NCBI RefSeq assembly: GCF_036289385.1
Contig: NZ_JAYFFH010000003.1
Coordinates: forward strand, 124,001 to 188,000
DNA length: 64,000 nucleotides
Reading direction: 5' to 3'
Source: Anaerofustis butyriciformans
Lineage (GTDB): Bacteria; Bacillota; Clostridia; Eubacteriales; Anaerofustaceae
In this document: positions 42,067 to 51,577 of the stretch, one piece after another
Position numbering within the stretch: the first letter of the stretch is position 1
How the letters are laid out: each line of letters opens with the position of its first letter
Notes under the pieces: generated by a model
The model's database searches: none
Told to the model about the DNA's origin: nothing
What the model saw: only the letters and a program-made list of their open reading frames with translations
Program-made: the position numbers and the translations under genes

Positions 42067-42986
42067 GCATAAAAGAATGTGAAATAAAAATAAGAGAATT
42101 AGAAGCAAAAAAAGCTTCTCTTTCTTTAACGGACAATGAAGAATTTGACAAAATAAATAAAGAAATAAGACAGCTAAAGAAAAAGGCATATGCAAAATTA
42201 GAGCCTTGGGACAGAGTATATCTTGCAAGACATCAAGACAGACCAAAAGCAAGCGATTATATATCACTTCTTTTTGATAATTTTTATGAGCTTCATGGAG
42301 ATAGATGTTTTGGAGATGATAGTGCGTTAATTGGTGGTATTGGAACGTTTAATGATATTCCGGTAACCGTTTTGGCACAGGCAAAAGGAAAAACTTTAGA
42401 AGAAAATTTAAAGAGAAACTTTGGAATGATGAATCCCGAAGGTTACAGAAAGGCTTTAAGACTGGCAAAAGAAGCAGAAAAATTCCATAGACCTATTATT
42501 ACAATAGTTGATACGGCAGGTGCGTATCCCGGAAAAGGTGCTGAGGAAAGAGGACAGGCTGAAGCTATTGCAAAATGTCTTTATGAGTTTTCAAATTTGA
42601 AAACTCCTGTTATAAGCGTTGTTATTTCTGAAGGAGGAAGTGGTGGGGCTTTGGCTTTAAGCGTTGCCGATAAAATAATAATGCTTGAAAATGCAATATA
42701 TTCCGTACTTTCTCCTGAGGGATTTGCGAGTATTTTGTGGAAAGACGAAAGCAGAGCCGAAGAAGCAAGTAAATATATGAAGCTTACTTCTTTTGATTTG
42801 TATGAAAAAGGAATTGTTGACCACATAATTAAAGAACCTGAGGGAGGGGCTCAAAACGGTCTTGAGTATGTAGTTGCTCAAATATCCGTTTATATTCAAA
42901 ATGAGCTTATGGAATTATCAAATAAAAAAGACAGACAACTAATCAAGGAAAGATATTTAAAATATCGAAAAATAGGAATGATTTAA
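42063..42986 (+). CDS. accA: Acetyl-CoA carboxylase carboxyltransferase, alpha subunit
   Basis: A 307-residue subunit with an N-terminal coiled region, then ARHQDRPKASDYI, FGMMNPEGYRKALRLAKEAEKF, DTAGAYPGKGAEERGQAEAIA and VVISEGGSGGALALSVAD, the AccA signature segments. It pairs with AccD. Overlap with accD and the one-base gap to fabH indicate coupled translation. Confidence 0.95.
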   Translation: MSIKECEIKIRELEAKKASLSLTDNEEFDKINKEIRQLKKKAYAKLEPWDRVYLARHQDRPKASDYISLLFDNFYELHGDRCFGDDSALIGGIGTFNDIPVTVLAQAKGKTLEENLKRNFGMMNPEGYRKALRLAKEAEKFHRPIITIVDTAGAYPGKGAEERGQAEAIAKCLYEFSNLKTPVISVVISEGGSGGALALSVADKIIMLENAIYSVLSPEGFASILWKDESRAEEASKYMKLTSFDLYEKGIVDHIIKEPEGGAQNGLEYVVAQISVYIQNELMELSNKKDRQLIKERYLKYRKIGMI

Positions 42987-42987
42987 G

Positions 42988-43956
42988 ATGAAAAATAGAA
43001 AAATTATTGGATACGGTTATTACATACCCAAAAATTTAATAACAAATCAAGACCTTGAGAAAATCGTAGATACAAATGACGAATGGATTAAAAGCAGATC
43101 TGGAATAGAAACAAGGTATATAAGCAGTGATGAAAATACAAGCGATATTGCTTATAATGCTGCAATAAAGGCTATTGAAGATGCAAAAATTGCTAAAGAA
43201 GATATAGACCTAATTATATGTGCAACATGTACTCCTGACAATATGACTCCATCTACTGCTTGTTTGGTTCAAGAAAAGCTTGGACTAAATGATTCACATG
43301 TAATGGCTTTTGATTTGAATGCTGCTTGTAGCGGTTTTTTATATTCAATGCAGGTTGCATCGTTTATGTTAAGTGAATATAAATGTGCATTAGTTATCGG
43401 AGCTGAAACATTAAGCAAGGTAATTGACTGGACAGACAGAAGTACCTGTGTTCTCTTTGGAGACGGAGCAGGAGCTGTAATAATGAAAAGAGAACCAACC
43501 GATAATGATATGTACTTTTATTCTAACGCAGAAGGGGATAATCAAGGGAAATTAAGAATACAAGGTTTAAGTTTAAAACAACCACTTCAAAATGAAGAAA
43601 GAAAAGTAGGTCATATTGAAATGGCTGGTAACGATGTTTTTAGGTTTGCAGTAAGAGCAATGAGTGATGCTTTAACAGAAGCTTTAAATAAAGCAGGTAA
43701 AACAATAGATGATATTGATTTAGTAATTCCTCATCAGGCTAATTATAGGATTATAAAACACGTTATAAAAAAACTTAAGATAGATGAAGATAAAGTATAT
43801 ATTAACCTAAATAAATATGGTAATACCTCAGCTGCAAGTGTTGCAATTGCACTTGCAGAGGCAAAGGAAAAAGGATTAATAAAAGAAGGAGCAAAAATTG
43901 TTTTGATAGGCTTTGGAGCCGGATTTACATACGCTTCAGGGTATATTGAAATATAG
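42988..43956 (+). CDS. fabH: Beta-ketoacyl-ACP synthase III
   Basis: A 322-residue condensing enzyme that starts fatty acid synthesis from an acyl-CoA and malonyl-ACP. The catalytic triad is visible: Cys in LNAACSGFLYSM, His in VIPHQANYRII and Asn in KYGNTSAASV. The WIKSRSGIETRYI segment is typical. It follows accA directly. Confidence 0.96.
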   Translation: MKNRKIIGYGYYIPKNLITNQDLEKIVDTNDEWIKSRSGIETRYISSDENTSDIAYNAAIKAIEDAKIAKEDIDLIICATCTPDNMTPSTACLVQEKLGLNDSHVMAFDLNAACSGFLYSMQVASFMLSEYKCALVIGAETLSKVIDWTDRSTCVLFGDGAGAVIMKREPTDNDMYFYSNAEGDNQGKLRIQGLSLKQPLQNEERKVGHIEMAGNDVFRFAVRAMSDALTEALNKAGKTIDDIDLVIPHQANYRIIKHVIKKLKIDEDKVYINLNKYGNTSAASVAIALAEAKEKGLIKEGAKIVLIGFGAGFTYASGYIEI

Positions 43957-43965
43957 TAAAAAGTT

Positions 43966-44910
43966 ATGACAATGTTAAATAAAATTTTAGGTATTAAATA
44001 TCCTATTATCCAAGGAGCCATGGCAAATATAGCAACCGCAGAATTTGCGGCAAGCGTTAGTAATGCAGGTGGGCTTGGGATAATTGCAACAGGGGCAATG
44101 ACTTGCGAACAAGCAAGAGAAGAAATAAGAAAATGTAAGAAATTAACAGATAAGCCTTTTGGGGTAAATGTAATGATGATGAACCCTCAAACAGAAGAAA
44201 TCATGAATATGATATGTGAAGAAAAGGTTGATGTTGTTACAACGGGAGCAGGAAACCCAGGGAAATACGTTGAAAAATTAAAGAAAAGCGGAACTAAAGT
44301 ATTTCCTATTACACCGAGTGTTGCTTTAGCAAAAAGGCTTGAAAGAAGCGGAGTTGATGCTCTAATTGTAGAAGGGGGAGAATCCGGCGGTCATGTTGGA
44401 GAACAAACGACTATGAGCCTTGTTCCTCAAGTTGTAGATGCAGTTAATATTCCTGTTATTGCAGCAGGTGGTATTGCTGAGGGAAGAGGTTTTAACGCTG
44501 CATTATCATTAGGTGCAATAGGTGTTCAAATAGGAACTTGTCTTCTTGCAAGTGAAGAATGTCCTATTCATGAAAATTATAAAAATGCGGTTTTAAAGGC
44601 AAAAGATACAGAAACAATCGTTACGGGAAAAAGCCTTAATGCTCCTGTAAGAGTTATGAAGAATAAAATGAGCAGAGAGTATGTTAAGCTTGAAGCCCAT
44701 GCAGGAAGCAGGGAAGAACTTGAAAAACTTACTTTAGGCGGGCTTAGAAGAGCTGTTTTTGAAGGTGATATGGTAACAGGTTCTGTAATGATGGGACAAA
44801 TTGCAGGAATGGTAAAAGAGATTTTACCTTTAGAAAAAATATTACAAAATATTATTGACGAATCAAAAGAAGAACTTGAAAAACTTATTGAAAAACACAA
44901 GGAGTTATAA
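43966..44910 (+). CDS. fabK: Enoyl-ACP reductase II, FabK type
   Basis: A 314-residue FMN-dependent TIM-barrel enzyme related to nitronate monooxygenases. It has YPIIQGAMANIATAEFAASVSNAGGLGIIATG, the catalytic His in ESGGHVGE (H143, next to His144 of the pneumococcal enzyme) and AAGGIAEGRGFNAALSLGAIGVQIGTCLL. FabK reduces enoyl-ACP to acyl-ACP and is insensitive to triclosan. Two start codons (43966, 43972) are possible; neither has a strong ribosome site. The gene overlaps the next one by one base. Confidence 0.92.
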   Translation: MTMLNKILGIKYPIIQGAMANIATAEFAASVSNAGGLGIIATGAMTCEQAREEIRKCKKLTDKPFGVNVMMMNPQTEEIMNMICEEKVDVVTTGAGNPGKYVEKLKKSGTKVFPITPSVALAKRLERSGVDALIVEGGESGGHVGEQTTMSLVPQVVDAVNIPVIAAGGIAEGRGFNAALSLGAIGVQIGTCLLASEECPIHENYKNAVLKAKDTETIVTGKSLNAPVRVMKNKMSREYVKLEAHAGSREELEKLTLGGLRRAVFEGDMVTGSVMMGQIAGMVKEILPLEKILQNIIDESKEELEKLIEKHKEL

Positions 44911-45998
44911 TGTTAAAAGAAGTAAAAATCAAAGATAAAATTTTACAAGTACCAATCATTCAAGGTGGGATGGGGGTAGGTGTTTCTCTGTCTTCTTTGG
45001 CAGGTAGTGTAATGAAAGAGGGGGCTATGGGGGTAATAAGTGCTGCTCATCCCGGATATAAAAAAGAAGGATTCAATAAAAATTCTTTAAAATGCAATGT
45101 GGAAGCAATCCTTGAAGAAGTAAAAAAAGCAAGAGAAATAAGCAAGGGAAAAGGACTTCTCGGGGTAAACATCATGGTTGCAAGCAAAGATTATGCAGAA
45201 TATGTTAAAGTGGCCGTAAAAGCAAAGGTTGATGCAATAATATCGGGAGCGGGTTTACCTCTTGAACTTCCAAAACTTGTAGATGATAAGAGTATTTTGC
45301 TAGCTCCCATAGTTTCAAGTGGAAGAGCTATAAGACTTATACTTAAAAGATGGGATAAAAGACATAATACGGTTCCTGATTTTGTTGTTATTGAAGGAAG
45401 TGAAGCAGGCGGGCATCTTGGGTTTAAGAAGGAAGAACTTTTAAACGGAACATGTGAAAGTTTAGATAAAATCTTTGATGATGTAAAAAAAGAGCTTCAA
45501 CCTTTTGAAGAAGCTTATAATAAGAAAATTCCTGTATTTGTTGCGGGGGGAATATTTACCGGAAGCGATATTGCTCATTTTATAAAAAAGGGCGCTGACG
45601 GTGTACAAATGGGAACAAGGTTTATTGCAACAGAAGAATGTGATGCGGCTAAAGAGTTTAAGGATATGATAATAAATTGTAAAAAAGAAGACATTGCAAT
45701 TGTAAAAAGTCCTACAGGTTTTCCTGGAAGGGGAATAATGAACTCTTTTATGAAAAAAACAGAAGAAAGAGGAAATATATCTATGTCTTCTTGTTTCAAC
45801 TGTTTGTCACTATGTAATCCTTCCGATACACCTTATTGTATATCAGGTGCTCTTATTGAAGCTGTAAAAGGGAATGTAGATAACGGTCTTGTGTTTGTAG
45901 GCAGTAATGCATACAGAGTAAATAAAATGACTACGGTGCATGATTTGATAAATGAGCTTGTAAGTGAAGCAAATGAAAAGTTAAAGGAGAATGATTAA
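44910..45998 (+). CDS. FabX-like iron-sulfur flavoprotein of the nitronate monooxygenase family
   Basis: A 362-residue relative of FabK with extra features. The FMN barrel shows VPIIQGGMGVGVSLSSLAGSV, GVNIMVAS, the His in EAGGHLG (H169), AGGIFTGSDIAHFIKKGADGVQMGTRF and a C-terminal extension. The extension carries four cysteines, C295, C298, C302 and C310 (CX2CX3CX7C), which fit a [4Fe-4S] site. Size, His and cysteines match FabX of Helicobacter pylori, which introduces the double bond into decanoyl-ACP. No fabA or fabM lies in the operon, so a role in unsaturated fatty acid synthesis is likely but unproven. Confidence 0.8.
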   Translation: MLKEVKIKDKILQVPIIQGGMGVGVSLSSLAGSVMKEGAMGVISAAHPGYKKEGFNKNSLKCNVEAILEEVKKAREISKGKGLLGVNIMVASKDYAEYVKVAVKAKVDAIISGAGLPLELPKLVDDKSILLAPIVSSGRAIRLILKRWDKRHNTVPDFVVIEGSEAGGHLGFKKEELLNGTCESLDKIFDDVKKELQPFEEAYNKKIPVFVAGGIFTGSDIAHFIKKGADGVQMGTRFIATEECDAAKEFKDMIINCKKEDIAIVKSPTGFPGRGIMNSFMKKTEERGNISMSSCFNCLSLCNPSDTPYCISGALIEAVKGNVDNGLVFVGSNAYRVNKMTTVHDLINELVSEANEKLKEND

Positions 45999-46915
45999 TG
46001 AAAATAGGATTTTTGTTTGCCGGACAAGGCAGTCAAAGTGTGGGAATGGGAAAAGAATTATATGATACATATGAAGAAGCAAGAGAAGTTTATAATAGTG
46101 TTAGCCTTGATTATGATGTAAAAGATTTATGTTTTAACGGACCAAAAGAACAGCTTGATGATACTGCATATTCTCAAAGTGCTATTCTTACAACTTCTAT
46201 GGCAATAGCAAATGTTGTAAAATCAAAAGGAATAAACCCTGATTATGTATGCGGACTTTCTCTTGGAGAATATTCTGCTCTTTGTTTTAGCGGTGCTTTT
46301 AGTGTTAACGATGCTGCAAACATAGTTAGAAAAAGAGGAGAAATAATGGCAAATGCTCTTCCTAAGGGAACATCAAAAATGGTTGCAGTAATGAACTTTG
46401 ATAAAGACATAATAAAAGAAACTTGTGAAGAAGTTAAATGTGATGGAGTATGTGAAATTGCAAATTATAACTCTCCTGCTCAAATAGTTATAACAGGGGA
46501 AGTAAAAGCAGTTGACAAGGCTTGTGAAATATTAAAGGAAAAAGGCGCAAGAAGACTTATTCCTCTTAATGTAAGCGGAGCTTTTCATTCATCTTTGCTT
46601 GAAGATGCTTCGGTAAAATTAAATAAAGTTTTAGGTGAATATGAAATAAAAACTCCTGAAATTCCTGTTGTTTATAATGTTACAGGAAAAGAATACGATG
46701 GTGATATAAGAGAAATTTTAACAAAACAAATTAAATCAAGCGTATATTTTATGCAAATGGTTGAATACATGATAGATAACGGAGTAGAGGCTTTTGTTGA
46801 AATAGGACCGGGAAAAGTATTAAAAGGGTTTGTAAGAAAAATCAATAAAAATATTCCGGTATATAGCGTGGAAGATAATAAATCACTTGAAGAAATGTTA
46901 GGAGCATTAAAATAA
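45998..46915 (+). CDS. fabD: Malonyl-CoA:ACP transacylase
   Basis: A 305-residue transacylase that loads malonate onto ACP. It has FAGQGSQSVGMGKELY, the catalytic Ser in GLSLGEYSALCF, an Arg in VRKRGEIM and His in SGAFHSSLL. The start codon overlaps the previous stop (ATG at 45998). It also overlaps fabG by one base. Confidence 0.96.
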   Translation: MKIGFLFAGQGSQSVGMGKELYDTYEEAREVYNSVSLDYDVKDLCFNGPKEQLDDTAYSQSAILTTSMAIANVVKSKGINPDYVCGLSLGEYSALCFSGAFSVNDAANIVRKRGEIMANALPKGTSKMVAVMNFDKDIIKETCEEVKCDGVCEIANYNSPAQIVITGEVKAVDKACEILKEKGARRLIPLNVSGAFHSSLLEDASVKLNKVLGEYEIKTPEIPVVYNVTGKEYDGDIREILTKQIKSSVYFMQMVEYMIDNGVEAFVEIGPGKVLKGFVRKINKNIPVYSVEDNKSLEEMLGALK

Positions 46916-47652
46916 TGGAAAGAAAAACAGCAGTTGTAACAGGTGCAAGCAGAGGAATTGGTAAAGCCATTGCCTTGGCTCTTGCAAAAGACGGTTTTAA
47001 TGTAGTTATTAATTATAACGGAAACAAAGAAAAGGCAGAACAAGTAAAAAAAGAATGTGAAGATTATGGAGTTAATGCAATAACAGTTAAAGCAAATGTT
47101 GCTGATTTTACTGAAAGCGAAAATTTAATAAAAGAAGCAGTTTCTACATTTGGAAGTATTGATGTTTTAGTAAATAATTCAGGTATAACAAAAGATACAT
47201 TGCTTCTAAGAATGAAAGAAGAAGATTTTGACAGTGTAATTGATGTTAATTTAAAAGGAACATTTAATACTATAAAACATGCAGCAAGACAAATGATGAA
47301 ACAAAGAAACGGCAGCATTATAAATATGTCAAGCGTTGTAGGGATATCAGGAAACGCAGGACAGATTAATTACGCGGCAAGCAAAGCAGGTGTAATAGGT
47401 CTTACAAAATCCGTAGCAAGAGAACTTGCTTCAAGAGGAATAAGAGCAAATGCCGTTGCTCCCGGATTTATTGAAACAGATATGACAGATGAGTTAAATG
47501 ATAAGGCAAAAGAGGAAATTTTAAAGACAATTCCTTTAAATGATACGGGAAAAAGTGAAGATGTTGCAAATTTAGTTGCTTTTTTAGCATCTGAAAAAAG
47601 CAGATATATAACAGGTCAAGTAATCCACGTAGATGGTGGAATGTTAATGTAG
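46915..47652 (+). CDS. fabG: 3-oxoacyl-ACP reductase
   Basis: A 245-residue SDR with TGASRGIGKAIALALAK, NNSGIT, the catalytic Ser in NMSSVVG and YAASKAGVIGLTKS, ending GQVIHVDGGMLM. It reduces beta-ketoacyl-ACP with NADPH. The operon position leaves little doubt. AGGAGG after the stop is the ribosome site of fabF. Confidence 0.96.
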   Translation: MERKTAVVTGASRGIGKAIALALAKDGFNVVINYNGNKEKAEQVKKECEDYGVNAITVKANVADFTESENLIKEAVSTFGSIDVLVNNSGITKDTLLLRMKEEDFDSVIDVNLKGTFNTIKHAARQMMKQRNGSIINMSSVVGISGNAGQINYAASKAGVIGLTKSVARELASRGIRANAVAPGFIETDMTDELNDKAKEEILKTIPLNDTGKSEDVANLVAFLASEKSRYITGQVIHVDGGMLM

Positions 47653-47663
47653 TAGGAGGCAAA

Positions 47664-48905
47664 ATGAAAAGAAGAGTAGTAATAAGCGGACTTGGTGCGG
47701 TTTCACCTATTGGAAATGATGTTGAAACAATGTGGAACTCAATCAAGGAAGGTAAATGCGGTATTGATGAAATAACTCATTTTGATACAAGTGATTATAA
47801 AGTAAAATTGGCTGCAGAAGTAAAAGATTTGGATATGGAAAAATATCTAAAAAGAAGAGAAATTAAATTTAATGATAGATTTACTTCTTTTGCAAGAATT
47901 GCTTCAATGCAAGCTATGAAAGATAGCAATATTGATTTGGAAAGTGTTGATAAAAATCGTTTTGGTGTTATAATTGCCAGCGGTATTGGTGGAATTGAAA
48001 CTATTGAAAATGCTCAAAAAAATATGGAAAAGAGAGGACCTTCAAAGGTTTCTCCATATTTTATTCCAATGTGTTTAATTAACTTAGCAGCGGGTAATGT
48101 TGCAATTGATTTTGGTTTAAAAGGTCATTGTTCTTCTACTGTTACAGCTTGTGCGGCAGCAAGCAATGCAATAGGTGAGGCATTCCATAAAATAAGAGAC
48201 GGTTATGAAGATTTAATGCTTGCCGGTGGAAGTGAAGCTTCTATTACTCCTCTTGCAATGGCAGGTTTTATGTCAATGAGAGCTTTACATGAAGGTGATG
48301 ATAAGGAAAGAGCAAGTATTCCTTTTGATAAAGACAGAAGCGGTTTTGTTATGGGCGAAGGTGCAGGTATATTACTTCTTGAAGAATATGAACATGCAAA
48401 GAAAAGAGGCGCAAAAATATATGCTGAAATCGTAGGTTATGGTGCAACTTGTGATGCATTCCATGTAACAGCTCCTATTTCAGACGGAAGCGGTGGAGCA
48501 GGTGCAATGGTAAATGCTATTGAGGATGCAGGAATAAATTATAAAGATATAGACTATATTAATGCCCATGGAACAAGCACACCTTTAAATGACAAAACAG
48601 AAACTTTAGCCGTAAAAACAGCATTTAAAGACCATGCAAAAGAACTTAAGATATCTTCTACAAAATCAAATACAGGACATCTTCTTGGTGCATCAGGTGC
48701 AATAGAAGCAATTATTTCAGTAAAAGCTTTAGAAGATGGATATATTCCAGCAACAATAAATTATAAAAACGAAGATGAAGATTGTGACTTAAACATAGTT
48801 CCAAATGAAGGAATAAACGAAGATATTAATTATGCAATGAGTAATTCTTTAGGTTTTGGCGGTCACAATGTTTCTTTGATATTTAAAAAGGCGGAAGAAA
48901 AATAA
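47664..48905 (+). CDS. fabF: Beta-ketoacyl-ACP synthase II
   Basis: A 413-residue elongating condensing enzyme. The active-site Cys is in SSTVTACAAASNAIGEA, and the two His are in NAHGTSTPLNDKTE and SNTGHLLGASG. GFGGHN near the end is standard. It is the only FabB/FabF-type enzyme in the cluster, so it must elongate both saturated and any unsaturated chains. It overlaps fabZ by one base. Confidence 0.96.
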   Translation: MKRRVVISGLGAVSPIGNDVETMWNSIKEGKCGIDEITHFDTSDYKVKLAAEVKDLDMEKYLKRREIKFNDRFTSFARIASMQAMKDSNIDLESVDKNRFGVIIASGIGGIETIENAQKNMEKRGPSKVSPYFIPMCLINLAAGNVAIDFGLKGHCSSTVTACAAASNAIGEAFHKIRDGYEDLMLAGGSEASITPLAMAGFMSMRALHEGDDKERASIPFDKDRSGFVMGEGAGILLLEEYEHAKKRGAKIYAEIVGYGATCDAFHVTAPISDGSGGAGAMVNAIEDAGINYKDIDYINAHGTSTPLNDKTETLAVKTAFKDHAKELKISSTKSNTGHLLGASGAIEAIISVKALEDGYIPATINYKNEDEDCDLNIVPNEGINEDINYAMSNSLGFGGHNVSLIFKKAEEK

Positions 48906-49333
48906 TGATATATAATTCTAATGATATACAAAATATAATACCACATAGATATCCATTTTTGCTTGTTGATACAATAGAAGAAATAATAGACGAAACTTGT
49001 ATAATAGGCAAGAAAAACGTAACTGCAAATGAAATGCATTTTATGGGACATTTTCCTCAAAAACACGTTATGCCCGGTGTTTTAATTGTTGAAGCTTTAG
49101 CACAGACAGGTGCTGTTTTACTTCTTTCAAAAGAAGAAAATAAAGGTAAAATTGCGGTTTTAGCCGGTGTAAACAAGATGCGTTTTAAAAGACAGGTTAT
49201 ACCTGGGGATACGCTTACTCTAAAGGTTGAGCTAACAAGAATGAAAGCAGGTATAGGGTTTGCAAGTGCAATAGCTTTAGTTGGGGATGAAGTTGCAGCA
49301 AAAGGTGAGATAATGTTTGCTATTGATAAATAA
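48905..49333 (+). CDS. fabZ: 3-hydroxyacyl-ACP dehydratase
   Basis: A 142-residue hot-dog dehydratase with IIPHRYPFLLVD at the start and the active-site segment GHFPQKHVMPGVLIVEALAQ. It removes water from 3-hydroxyacyl-ACP. The sequence is FabZ-like rather than FabA, so isomerisation is not expected from it alone. It closes the operon. Confidence 0.96.
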   Translation: MIYNSNDIQNIIPHRYPFLLVDTIEEIIDETCIIGKKNVTANEMHFMGHFPQKHVMPGVLIVEALAQTGAVLLLSKEENKGKIAVLAGVNKMRFKRQVIPGDTLTLKVELTRMKAGIGFASAIALVGDEVAAKGEIMFAIDK

Positions 49334-49358
49334 AAAGAGAGTTTACTCTCTTTTTTTA
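49332..49358 (+). terminator. Terminator of the fatty acid operon
   Basis: AGAGAGT (49336-49342), TT, ACTCTCT (49345-49351), then seven T residues. Confidence 0.85.
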
Positions 49359-49406
49359 TTGATTATCTTGTTGCATTAAACTTATTTAGGATATATAATA
49401 TAAAAC

Positions 49407-50168
49407 ATGAAAAAGAGAAAAGTAAAAGTAATTAAAAAAAGAAAATCAACTGAACCTATAAAAAAAGATAAAAAAAGTATTGTTTTGTATTTGTTAATAG
49501 CGGTATTTAGTATTACTCTTTTATTTTCGGCATATAAAATATATTCAATTATGTCTGAGTATAATAAAGGAACTTCAACCTATGATAATTTAATAAGTGA
49601 AGTTAAAAAAGATAAAGAAATTGATTTTGATGCTTTGAAATCAATAAATCCAGATGTTGTAGGTTGGATATATTCTGAAGGTACTGTTATTGATTATCCT
49701 GTTGTTCAAGGAAGCGATAATGATTATTATTTACATCATTTGTTTGATGGTACATCAAATTCAAGCGGTACTGTATTCCTTGATTATACAAAGAATAAAG
49801 ACTTTACATCAAAAAACTCTATCTTGTATGCTCACAATATGAAAAACGGAAGTATGTTTGCAAGTTTAATGGGGTATAAAGATCAAGAATATTATGACGC
49901 TCATAAAACCATGGATTTATATACTCCGGATAAAAATTATGAAATAGAAGTAGTTTATGGATTTGTTATTGATGCATACAAATGGGATGATAATGGATTT
50001 GCTTCGGATGATAATGTTGAAGATTTGCTTCTTCATGCAAAATCAAATACAACATTTGATAGCGGTAAGACCATATCTTCTGATGATAAGATAATAACAC
50101 TTTCTACATGTTCATATGAAATAGAAGAAGGAAGATATGTATTAATAGGAAAATTAGTTGAAAAATAA
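49407..50168 (+). CDS. srtB: Class B sortase
   Basis: A 253-residue membrane transpeptidase: a basic start, one transmembrane helix (about residues 26-47) and a sortase barrel. Active residues are His in ILYAHNMKNGSMF, Cys in TLSTCSYE and Arg in GRYVLIGKL. PDVVGWIYSEGTVIDYPVVQG marks class B. Class B sortases often serve few substrates; the clostridial type studied in C. difficile uses (S/P)PxTG. The giant surface protein in this window ends in TPATS, a possible variant. Confidence 0.92.
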   Translation: MKKRKVKVIKKRKSTEPIKKDKKSIVLYLLIAVFSITLLFSAYKIYSIMSEYNKGTSTYDNLISEVKKDKEIDFDALKSINPDVVGWIYSEGTVIDYPVVQGSDNDYYLHHLFDGTSNSSGTVFLDYTKNKDFTSKNSILYAHNMKNGSMFASLMGYKDQEYYDAHKTMDLYTPDKNYEIEVVYGFVIDAYKWDDNGFASDDNVEDLLLHAKSNTTFDSGKTISSDDKIITLSTCSYEIEEGRYVLIGKLVEK

Positions 50169-50193
50169 AAGGTAAGATTTCTTACCTTTTTTT
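50168..50193 (+). terminator. Terminator of the sortase gene
   Basis: AAAGGTAAG (50168-50176), ATTT loop, CTTACCTTT (50181-50189), then T residues. Confidence 0.8.
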
Positions 50194-50273
50194 ATTTTAA
50201 TAAAAAATAAAGATTAAATTAATAAAAAGGTATTATATTTATATTATAGTTAAATATGATATTTTACATCATT

Positions 50274-50327
50274 CTACATAAACTTTGTCTGTTTTATGAT
50301 AAAACATTTTGTGTAGCAATTTATAAT
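50274..50327 (+). promoter_or_regulatory. Large dyad symmetry and -10 box before the alcohol dehydrogenase gene
   Basis: A perfect 15-bp palindrome GTTTTA-TGA-TAAAAC (50291-50305) sits inside a longer imperfect dyad from CTACATAAA (50274) to TTTTGTGTAG (50316). TATAAT follows at 50322-50327, so a bound protein would cover the -35 region. It is a likely operator; the regulator is unknown. Confidence 0.5.
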
Positions 50328-50381
50328 ATTGGAAAAAGTATATTTATGTGGTAAAATATATTCAAAATTAGGAGGTTTGTC

Positions 50382-51563
50382 ATGAGTGGTTTTAATTTAG
50401 TTGTTCCGAGTAAAATAATTTTTGGTGAAGGGAAGATTCATACATTAGATAAATACATATTGGAATATGGTGATAAGGTTTTATTGTTATGCGGAAAAGC
50501 TTCATTAAAAAACTCAGGGATGTTTGATAAAATAATTGGTAATTTTGAAACAGACAATATAAGTTATGAAATACATACAATAACCGATGAACCGGATGTT
50601 GAAACAATAGATAATCTTGCAAATGAATACAGAAATAAACCTGTTGATCTAATCGTAAGTATAGGTGGTGGAAGCGTTATTGATACAGGTAAAGCTTTGA
50701 GTGCAATGTTAAAAGAAGAAGGAAGTATTGTAGACTATCTTGAAGGTGTTGGAGATAAAGTCCCAAGTGGGAAAAAAGTTCCTTTTATTGCTGTGCCTAC
50801 AACAAGCGGTACAGGTAGTGAAGCTACTAAAAATGCTGTTATAAAAGGACAAATCGGGGATGTGAAATTTAAAAAATCAATCAGACACGATAATCTTGTT
50901 CCAAACGTAGCTTTGGTTGACCCTGTTTTAACTTTAAATTGTTCTAAAAAGGTAACAATGCAAAGCGGTCTAGATGCTTTTTGTCAGCTTCTTGAAGCAT
51001 ATATTTGTACGAACTCTAATGCTTTTACGGATATGCTTGCTGAAAAAGGTCTTAGAAGAATGAGTGAAAGTTTGTTAAGTGCATATAATAACGGTGAAGA
51101 TCTTGATGCAAGAAATGATGTATCTTATGCAGCTTTATTATCAGGTATATGTATGGCAAATGCAGGACTTACTACAATACATGGTTTTGCATCTGTAATT
51201 GGTGGTTTGTATGATGGCATTCCTCACGGTGCAATATGTGCAAGCTTACTTCATGGAGCGACTGTTGTTAATATTCAAAAGATAAAAGATTTTGAGCCTA
51301 ACAATCCTTCTGCATATAAATATGCTAAACTTGGAGCTTATTTAATGCGTGCAACATATTCTCCGGATAGACATGAGGTGTTTTTCAGAGCTGTTGTTGA
51401 CACATTAAAAGAATGGAATGAAAAAATGAATATTCCTAGACTTTCTGATTTTGGAATTGATAAAGATGATTTCTGGAAAATTTTGGATGAAGCTAAACAA
51501 AGAAATAATCCGGTTAAATTATCTGATAGCGAAATGGAACAAATTTTAGATATTAGTTATTAG
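50382..51563 (+). CDS. Iron-containing alcohol dehydrogenase
   Basis: A 393-residue member of the iron-dependent (group III) alcohol dehydrogenases. It has PSKIIFGEGKI, the NAD-binding GGGSVIDTGKA, VPTTSGTGSEATKNAVI and the metal-binding region TIHGFASVIGGLYDGIPHGAICASLLH. It probably interconverts alcohols and aldehydes or ketones with NAD(P)H during fermentation. A glutaredoxin gene follows after 14 bases, so they share a transcript. AGGAGG precedes the ATG. Confidence 0.9.
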   Translation: MSGFNLVVPSKIIFGEGKIHTLDKYILEYGDKVLLLCGKASLKNSGMFDKIIGNFETDNISYEIHTITDEPDVETIDNLANEYRNKPVDLIVSIGGGSVIDTGKALSAMLKEEGSIVDYLEGVGDKVPSGKKVPFIAVPTTSGTGSEATKNAVIKGQIGDVKFKKSIRHDNLVPNVALVDPVLTLNCSKKVTMQSGLDAFCQLLEAYICTNSNAFTDMLAEKGLRRMSESLLSAYNNGEDLDARNDVSYAALLSGICMANAGLTTIHGFASVIGGLYDGIPHGAICASLLHGATVVNIQKIKDFEPNNPSAYKYAKLGAYLMRATYSPDRHEVFFRAVVDTLKEWNEKMNIPRLSDFGIDKDDFWKILDEAKQRNNPVKLSDSEMEQILDISY

Positions 51564-51577
51564 AAAGGAAGATTATT

